This document shows positions 14,060 to 18,575 of a stretch of DNA of 18,575 nucleotides, piece after piece. The position numbers and the translations under genes were made by a program. The notes below the pieces were generated by a model that worked only from the letters and a program-made list of their open reading frames with translations, was not told where the DNA came from and did not search any database. The DNA comes from Opitutia bacterium (GTDB lineage: Bacteria; Verrucomicrobiota; Verrucomicrobiae; Opitutales; UBA953): NCBI GenBank assembly GCA_947488485.1, contig CANKZO010000031.1:1-18575 (forward strand). Reading direction: 5' to 3'. Position 1 is the stretch's first letter. Each line of letters opens with the position of its first letter.

Positions 14060-15289
14060 ATGTCCATCGAGTTCACCAATGATTCGCCGGGTGTCTCCGA
14101 CGTGCCCGGCTTCCGCGTCGGCGCCGCCGGCTGCGATATCCGCAACAAGTCGACCGACCGTCTCGACCTGACGCTCGTCGTCGCCGACCGCCCGTGCGCC
14201 GCCGCCGGTGTCTTCACGACCAATGACGTGAAGGCCGCCCCGGTGCGCTTCTGCCAGCAGGTCCTCGCCGTCTCCGCGGACCAGATCCGCGGCATCGTCG
14301 GTAACAGCGGCAACGCCAACGCCTGCACGGCCGCCCAGGGCGATGCCGACGCCGTCGCGATGGCCAAGCTCTCCGCCGCCGCCGTGGGCGCGCCGGACGA
14401 CGCCTTCCTCGTCTGCTCCACCGGTCGTATCGGCGAACTGCTCCCGATGGCCAAGATCGCCGAAGGTATCAAGGTGTCTGCCTCCCGTCTCTCGCGCGAC
14501 GCCGCCGAAGGCGTGCGTTCCGCCAACGCCATCCTCACTTCCGACACCCGCCCGAAGTCCGTCACCGCGCGCTTCGTCTGGGAGGGCAAGACCGTCACCC
14601 TCGCCGGCATCGCCAAAGGCGCCGGCATGATCGAGCCCAACATGGCCACGATGCTCGCGTTCGTCTGCACCGATGCCGCCGCTTCGCCGGCCGAGCTCAA
14701 GGCCGCCCTCAAGGCTTCCTCCGACCAGTCCTTCAACTGCGTCAGCGTCGACGGCGACATGTCCACCAACGACACCGTGCTCCTGCTCGCCTCCGGCGTC
14801 TCCGGCGTCTCCGTGGGCGCGTCCGCTCCGGCGGCGCTGCGCACGCTCTTCCAGGACGCCCTCGACAAGGTCTGCTTCGCCCTGGCGGAGAAGATCGTGG
14901 GCGACGGCGAGAAGATCACCAAGGTCGTGTCCGTGGAGATCGAAGGCGCCCGCACCCGCGCCGACGCCGAGAAGGTCGCCCGCGCGATCGGCAATTCCCT
15001 CCTGGTGAAGTCCTCCTGGTATGGCGAAGACCCGAACTGGGGTCGCTTGGCCGATGCCGCCGGCTACGCCCGGACGGGTCTGGATGAGGCCAAGCTGGAC
15101 ATCTACTACGACGACGTCCCCGCCGTCCTGGGCGGCAAGCCGCTGCCTGAGAACAAGCCTAAGTGGAAAGAGGTCGTGAAGGCCGCCCGTTTCGCCGTCC
15201 GCCTGAAGCTCAACCTCGGCGACGCCAAGTTCCGGCTCCTGGCCGCGGACCTCACTGACGGGTACGTTAACTACAACAAGAGCGAATAA
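14060..15289 (+). CDS. argJ: Glutamate N-acetyltransferase / amino-acid acetyltransferase
   Basis: ArgJ moves the acetyl group from N-acetylornithine to glutamate, making the arginine pathway cyclic. Bifunctional forms also use acetyl-CoA. The 409-residue product self-cleaves at [16 protein letters not shown], before Thr197, to give alpha and beta chains. The oxyanion-hole Thr-Gly is in [12 protein letters not shown] (about 121-122), and [11 protein letters not shown] is the conserved substrate loop. The C-terminal part has [12 protein letters not shown] and ends [10 protein letters not shown], close to the usual YVxINxxY end. It begins 9 bp after argC. No Shine-Dalgarno; a CTTTCTCC tract precedes the ATG. 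Mono- versus bifunctionality cannot be told by eye. Confidence 0.96.
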   Translation: MSIEFTNDSPGVSDVPGFRVGAAGCDIRNKSTDRLDLTLVVADRPCAAAGVFTTNDVKAAPVRFCQQVLAVSADQIRGIVGNSGNANACTAAQGDADAVAMAKLSAAAVGAPDDAFLVCSTGRIGELLPMAKIAEGIKVSASRLSRDAAEGVRSANAILTSDTRPKSVTARFVWEGKTVTLAGIAKGAGMIEPNMATMLAFVCTDAAASPAELKAALKASSDQSFNCVSVDGDMSTNDTVLLLASGVSGVSVGASAPAALRTLFQDALDKVCFALAEKIVGDGEKITKVVSVEIEGARTRADAEKVARAIGNSLLVKSSWYGEDPNWGRLADAAGYARTGLDEAKLDIYYDDVPAVLGGKPLPENKPKWKEVVKAARFAVRLKLNLGDAKFRLLAADLTDGYVNYNKSE

Positions 15290-15339
15290 GGTTTTCCGTT
15301 TACTCTCCCGTCCGCAATCCCGACACTTCGTCCCGCAAG

Positions 15340-16221
15340 ATGAGCATTCCCGCCGCGCAAAAAGCCGAGGTCCTTCACGAGGCGCTTCCCTACATCCATA
15401 AGTTCCGTGGCTCCACCTTCGTGGTTAAGTACGGCGGCAGCTTCATGGACGACCCGAATCCGGAAGGCCGCGACCGCGTGGCCACCGACATCGCCTTCCT
15501 GGCGGCCGTCGGCATCCAGGTCGTCGTCGTGCACGGCGGCGGCAAGGCCATCACCCGCGCGATGGACAAGGCCGGCATCAAGTCCGAGTTCCGCGGCGGC
15601 ATGCGCGTCACCGACGCCGCCACCGTCAAGATCGTCGAGGAGACCCTCAATCAAGAGATCAACGGCCAGATCTGCGAATCCCTCAAGGCTCGCGGTGCCA
15701 ACCCGCTCGGCATGCCGGGCAACCACGTGAACCTCTGCGAGAAGCTCTTCGGTGCGGACGAGAAGGGCCAGCCCGTCGACATCGGCTTCGTCGGCGACAT
15801 CAAGTTCGTGAAGACGAAGCTCATCAAGAAGGCCCTGGCCGACGGCCACCTGCCGGTCGTCTCGCCCATCGCGCTCGACGCCGACGACCAGGCCTACAAC
15901 ACCAATGCCGACGTCGCCGCCGCGGCCGTCGCCAATTCTCTCCGCGCCCGCCGCCTCATCTTCATGAGCGACGTCCCCGGCCTGCTGGCCGACCCGAAGA
16001 ACCCCGACTCCCTGATCACCACGCTCAAGGTGAGCGAGGTCGACGAACTCAAGCGCAAGGGCGTGATCGCCGGCGGGATGATCCCGAAGGTCGACAGCGC
16101 CGTGAAGGCCCTGAAGGAAGGCGTCCGCCGCGTGCACTTCATCGACGGCCGCGTCCCGCACGCGCTCCTGCTCGAAGTCTTCACCGACAAGGGCATCGGC
16201 ACCGAAATCGTCCACGGTTGA
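15340..16221 (+). CDS. argB: Acetylglutamate kinase
   Basis: ArgB phosphorylates N-acetylglutamate, usually the controlled step. The 293-residue product has the amino-acid kinase motifs [46 protein letters not shown] and AGGMIPKV. Before the first strand lies an N-terminal helix, [16 protein letters not shown]. This helix is a feature of the hexameric arginine-inhibited enzymes, as in Pseudomonas and Thermotoga, and is absent from E. coli ArgB. Feedback inhibition by arginine is therefore inferred. It starts 50 bp after argJ and its TGA overlaps the argD ATG by one base, so the two are translationally coupled. Confidence 0.97.
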   Translation: MSIPAAQKAEVLHEALPYIHKFRGSTFVVKYGGSFMDDPNPEGRDRVATDIAFLAAVGIQVVVVHGGGKAITRAMDKAGIKSEFRGGMRVTDAATVKIVEETLNQEINGQICESLKARGANPLGMPGNHVNLCEKLFGADEKGQPVDIGFVGDIKFVKTKLIKKALADGHLPVVSPIALDADDQAYNTNADVAAAAVANSLRARRLIFMSDVPGLLADPKNPDSLITTLKVSEVDELKRKGVIAGGMIPKVDSAVKALKEGVRRVHFIDGRVPHALLLEVFTDKGIGTEIVHG

Positions 16222-17441
16222 TGAACGGCCCCTCCGCAGATCCCACCGCCGCGAACTACGCGGCCAACGTCGCCCACAATTACGGCGCGCCGCCCATCAC
16301 GCTCGTGAAGGGGCAGGGGACGCTCGTCTGGGACGCCGCCGGCAAGCGGTACCTCGACTTCGCCTCGGGCATCGCGGTCAACGCCGTCGGTCACGCCCAC
16401 CCGCATTGGGTGAAGCGCGTCACCGAACAGGCCGGTAAGCTCGTCCACGTCAGCAACCTCTACCGGAACGAACCGCAGGGCGAACTCGCCCACGCGCTTT
16501 CGCTCCGTTGCGGCCCCGGCCGCGTGATCTTCTGCAACAGCGGCGCCGAAGCCAACGAAGGCCTGCTGAAGCTCGCTCGTCTCCATGGCCAGCGCAAGTC
16601 CGGCGCGGAAGGCGCCTGCATCGGCGTCATCGTGGCCGAGAAGGCTTTCCACGGACGCACGTTCGGCGGCATGTCCGCCACGCCGCAGGAGAAGATCCAG
16701 AAGGGCTTCCGTCCGTTGTTGTCCGGCTTCACCGCCGTCCCGCTCAACGACCTCGCCGCCTGGGACAAGGCCATCGACGCCCAGACCACCGCCGCCGTGC
16801 TGATCGAATCGATCCAGGGCGAAGGCGGCGTGAATCCCGCCACTTCGGAGTTCCTCCGCGGGGTCGAGAAGATCTGCCGCGAGCGCAACGTCCTGTTCCT
16901 GATCGACGAGATCCAGTGCGGCATCGGCCGGACCGGTAAGTTCTTCGCTTACGAGCATGCGGGCGTGAAGCCCGACGCGATCGCCATGGCCAAGGGCCTC
17001 GGCGGCGGTTTCCCCATCGGCGCGATCTGGATGGCTCCTCCGCACGACGACCTCTTCCAGGCGGGTTCGCATGGCACCACTTTCGGTGGCGGCCCTCTCG
17101 CGGCTACCGCCGGTCTGGCCGTGCTCGAGATCCTCGAGTCCGAACAGCTTGTCGCCAAGGTCGCCGAGCGCTCCGTCGCCTGGCATGCCGCGCTCCGTGA
17201 GCTCGTCGTCCTCCGCCCTGACCTCGTCAAAGAAGTCCGCGGCGCCGGCTACATGGTCGGCGTCATCCTGCACATCGACCCGGTTCCGGTGGTCGCCGCC
17301 CTCCGTGAGGCCGGCATCCTCACCGCGCCGGCGGGCGGCGTGGCGGTACGTCTGCTGCCCCCGCTCAACGCCTCGCCGGCCGAGCTGGCCGAGTCCGTGG
17401 CGATCCTGCGTCAGGTCCTAGGCGGTTGGAAGGCCGCCTGA
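16221..17441 (+). CDS. argD: Acetylornithine aminotransferase
   Basis: ArgD is a PLP enzyme that transaminates N-acetylglutamate semialdehyde with glutamate; it may also act as DapC in lysine synthesis. From the ATG at 16221 the product is 406 residues. Class III motifs: YLDFASGIAVNAVGHAHP, FCNSGAEANEGLLKLAR, FHGRTFGGMSAT, LIDEIQCGIGRTG (PLP-binding Asp about 229), AMAKGLGGGFPIGA with Schiff-base Lys258, and SHGTTFGGGPLA. The HVSNLYRN segment is characteristic of ArgD. The start overlaps the argB stop (TGATG); a TTG at 16218 is also in frame. A weak hairpin lies just after the stop. Confidence 0.95.
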   Translation: MNGPSADPTAANYAANVAHNYGAPPITLVKGQGTLVWDAAGKRYLDFASGIAVNAVGHAHPHWVKRVTEQAGKLVHVSNLYRNEPQGELAHALSLRCGPGRVIFCNSGAEANEGLLKLARLHGQRKSGAEGACIGVIVAEKAFHGRTFGGMSATPQEKIQKGFRPLLSGFTAVPLNDLAAWDKAIDAQTTAAVLIESIQGEGGVNPATSEFLRGVEKICRERNVLFLIDEIQCGIGRTGKFFAYEHAGVKPDAIAMAKGLGGGFPIGAIWMAPPHDDLFQAGSHGTTFGGGPLAATAGLAVLEILESEQLVAKVAERSVAWHAALRELVVLRPDLVKEVRGAGYMVGVILHIDPVPVVAALREAGILTAPAGGVAVRLLPPLNASPAELAESVAILRQVLGGWKAA

Positions 17442-17509
17442 GCGGTTTTCCGCCCTTATTTTCCGCTGTCCAAACGGTTCGGCAGGGCTATGTTCGAACG
17501 CTTTCCGAG

Positions 17510-18457
17510 ATGCGTCATTTCCTGAAGGAGACCGACCTGAGCCCGGCCGAAACGGCCCAGGTCTTCGCCGCCGCCGCGGCCCTCAAGGCCGGTCGCGGCC
17601 AATCCGCCGGCACCGCCCTCGCGCACCAGTCCTGGGGCCTGATGTTCTTCAAGAAGAGCACCCGTACCCGCGTCTCCTTCCAGGTCGGCGTCCATGAGCT
17701 CGGCGGCCTGCCGGTGATGCTCAACGCCGACGACCTCCAGATCTCCCGTGGCGAGACCGTCGCCGACACCGCGCGCGTCCTTTCCCGTTACCTCCACGGC
17801 ATGGTCATCCGCTGCCACGAGCACAGCCTGCTCGAGGAGTTCGCCCGCTGCGGCACGATGCCGGTCGTCAACGCGCTGTCCGACTTCCTGCATCCGTGCC
17901 AGTTCATGACGGACATGTTCACGCTCGCCGAACGCTACGCGCCCGGCCGTCCGGAACAGTATGCCGCTTCGCTGAAGGGCAAGAAGGTCGCCTTCCTCGG
18001 CGACACAGCCTGCAACATGGCGAACTCCTTCGTGCTCGGCGGCGCCGCCCTCGGCGTCGAGATCGCGCTCGCCGGCCCCGCCGGTTATGAGCCTGGCGCC
18101 GAGGTCCGCGCCCAGCTGAAGAAGGACGGACTCGCCGAGTCCTTCACCTTCTCGACCGACCCCGCCGCCGCCGTCAAGGGCGCCGACATGGTCTACACCG
18201 ACGTCTGGGTGAGCATGGGCATGGAAGCCGAGAAGGCCGAGCGCTTGCGCACCATGCAGCCTTATCAGGTCAACGCGAAGCTGATGTCCTTGGCCAAGCC
18301 GTCGGCCTACTTCATGCACTGCCTCCCGGCCCACCCTGGCGAGGAAGTCTCCGCCGAAGTGCTCGGGAGCAAGCAGAGCATCATCTTCGACCAAGCCGAG
18401 AACCGTCTGCACGTGCAGAAGGCCATCCTCGCGCACCTCGCCGCCCACCGCGGCTGA
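17510..18457 (+). CDS. argF: Ornithine carbamoyltransferase
   Basis: ArgF joins ornithine and carbamoyl phosphate to give citrulline. The 315-residue product starts MRHFLKETDLSP. The carbamoyl-phosphate motif is FFKKSTRTRVSFQ, the DxQxxRGE segment is DDLQISRGETVADTARVLSR, and FLHPCQFMTD follows. The ornithine loop is DVWVSMGMEAEK and the catalytic segment is YFMHCLPAHPGEE. The SMG loop and HCLP favour true OTC over N-acetyl- or N-succinyl-ornithine transcarbamylases. This agrees with ArgJ, which releases free ornithine. An in-frame start at 17426 would add 28 residues lacking similarity. The 68-bp gap after argD contains a weak GCGG-TTTT-CCGC hairpin, so an extra promoter or partial termination is possible. 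Confidence 0.95.
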   Translation: MRHFLKETDLSPAETAQVFAAAAALKAGRGQSAGTALAHQSWGLMFFKKSTRTRVSFQVGVHELGGLPVMLNADDLQISRGETVADTARVLSRYLHGMVIRCHEHSLLEEFARCGTMPVVNALSDFLHPCQFMTDMFTLAERYAPGRPEQYAASLKGKKVAFLGDTACNMANSFVLGGAALGVEIALAGPAGYEPGAEVRAQLKKDGLAESFTFSTDPAAAVKGADMVYTDVWVSMGMEAEKAERLRTMQPYQVNAKLMSLAKPSAYFMHCLPAHPGEEVSAEVLGSKQSIIFDQAENRLHVQKAILAHLAAHRG

Positions 18458-18475
18458 TTTTTCCATCCCACTAAC

Positions 18476-18575
18476 ATGAGCAAGAAGAAGAAAATCGTCC
18501 TGGCCTACTCCGGTGGCCTCGACACCTCCGTCCTCCTTTCCTGGATCAAGGACAAGCACAACGCCGAGATGATCG
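18476..18575 (+). CDS. argG: Argininosuccinate synthase (partial, N-terminus only)
   Basis: Only the first 33 codons are in the window. They read [20 protein letters not shown] and on to DKHNAEMI. The segment [10 protein letters not shown] is the ATP-binding P-loop (PP-loop) of ArgG, which condenses citrulline and aspartate. It begins 18 bp after argF on the same strand, continuing the arginine pathway order. No Shine-Dalgarno. Confidence 0.95.
   Translation, partial: MSKKKKIVLAYSGGLDTSVLLSWIKDKHNAEMI

Noticed and set aside
17442..17465. GCGG-TTTT-CCGC hairpin after argD as a terminator
   Set aside because: Only a 4-bp stem with a broken U-run; too weak to call, although it might cause slight polarity on argF.

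Overview
The window is GC-rich, densely coded bacterial chromosome. It holds cell-envelope, RNA-decay, central-metabolism, ribosomal and arginine-biosynthesis genes, with no sign of an insertion sequence, phage, CRISPR array, tRNA or rRNA. I infer a Verrucomicrobiota-like (perhaps Opitutae) chromosome from three things: RNase Y together with an RNase E/G, rplM-rpsI followed directly by an argCJBDFG run, and poor Shine-Dalgarno use. This is a judgement from memory, not a database result.

Layout. Positions 1-3878 (minus strand) carry, in transcription order, rny (RNase Y), an arginine/RGG-rich low-complexity protein of unknown function, and murA, which runs off the left edge. Positions 3993-7057 (plus) carry rodA and an RNase E/G gene 5 bp apart, closed by a strong terminator. 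Positions 7112-9019 (minus) carry a P1B-4-type heavy-metal ATPase. It is divergent from a small plus-strand gene (about 9214-9609) encoding two ribbon-helix-helix-like modules and a lysine/alanine tail. Next come icd (NADP isocitrate dehydrogenase), a TorF-like outer-membrane protein, rplM-rpsI, and argC-argJ-argB-argD-argF plus the first 100 bases of argG. Intrinsic terminators separate most of the plus-strand units.

How the genes work together. murA and rodA act in peptidoglycan synthesis. RNase Y and RNase E/G are alternative initiators of mRNA decay, and both lie within 5 kb here. Between rny and murA sits an arginine-rich protein with an amphipathic helix that recalls the membrane anchor of RNase E. 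The arg genes cover the pathway from N-acetylglutamate to argininosuccinate; ArgJ recycles the acetyl group, and only argH is missing from view.

The most unusual part is the small gene at 9214-9609. It joins tandem RHH modules to a histone-H1-like basic tail. Exactly at the junction it has an A AAA AAG heptamer in the dnaX reading phase, and an in-frame ATG with one of the few well-spaced Shine-Dalgarno-like sequences in the window. One locus could therefore make a tailed protein, a tail-less protein and a 21-residue basic peptide.
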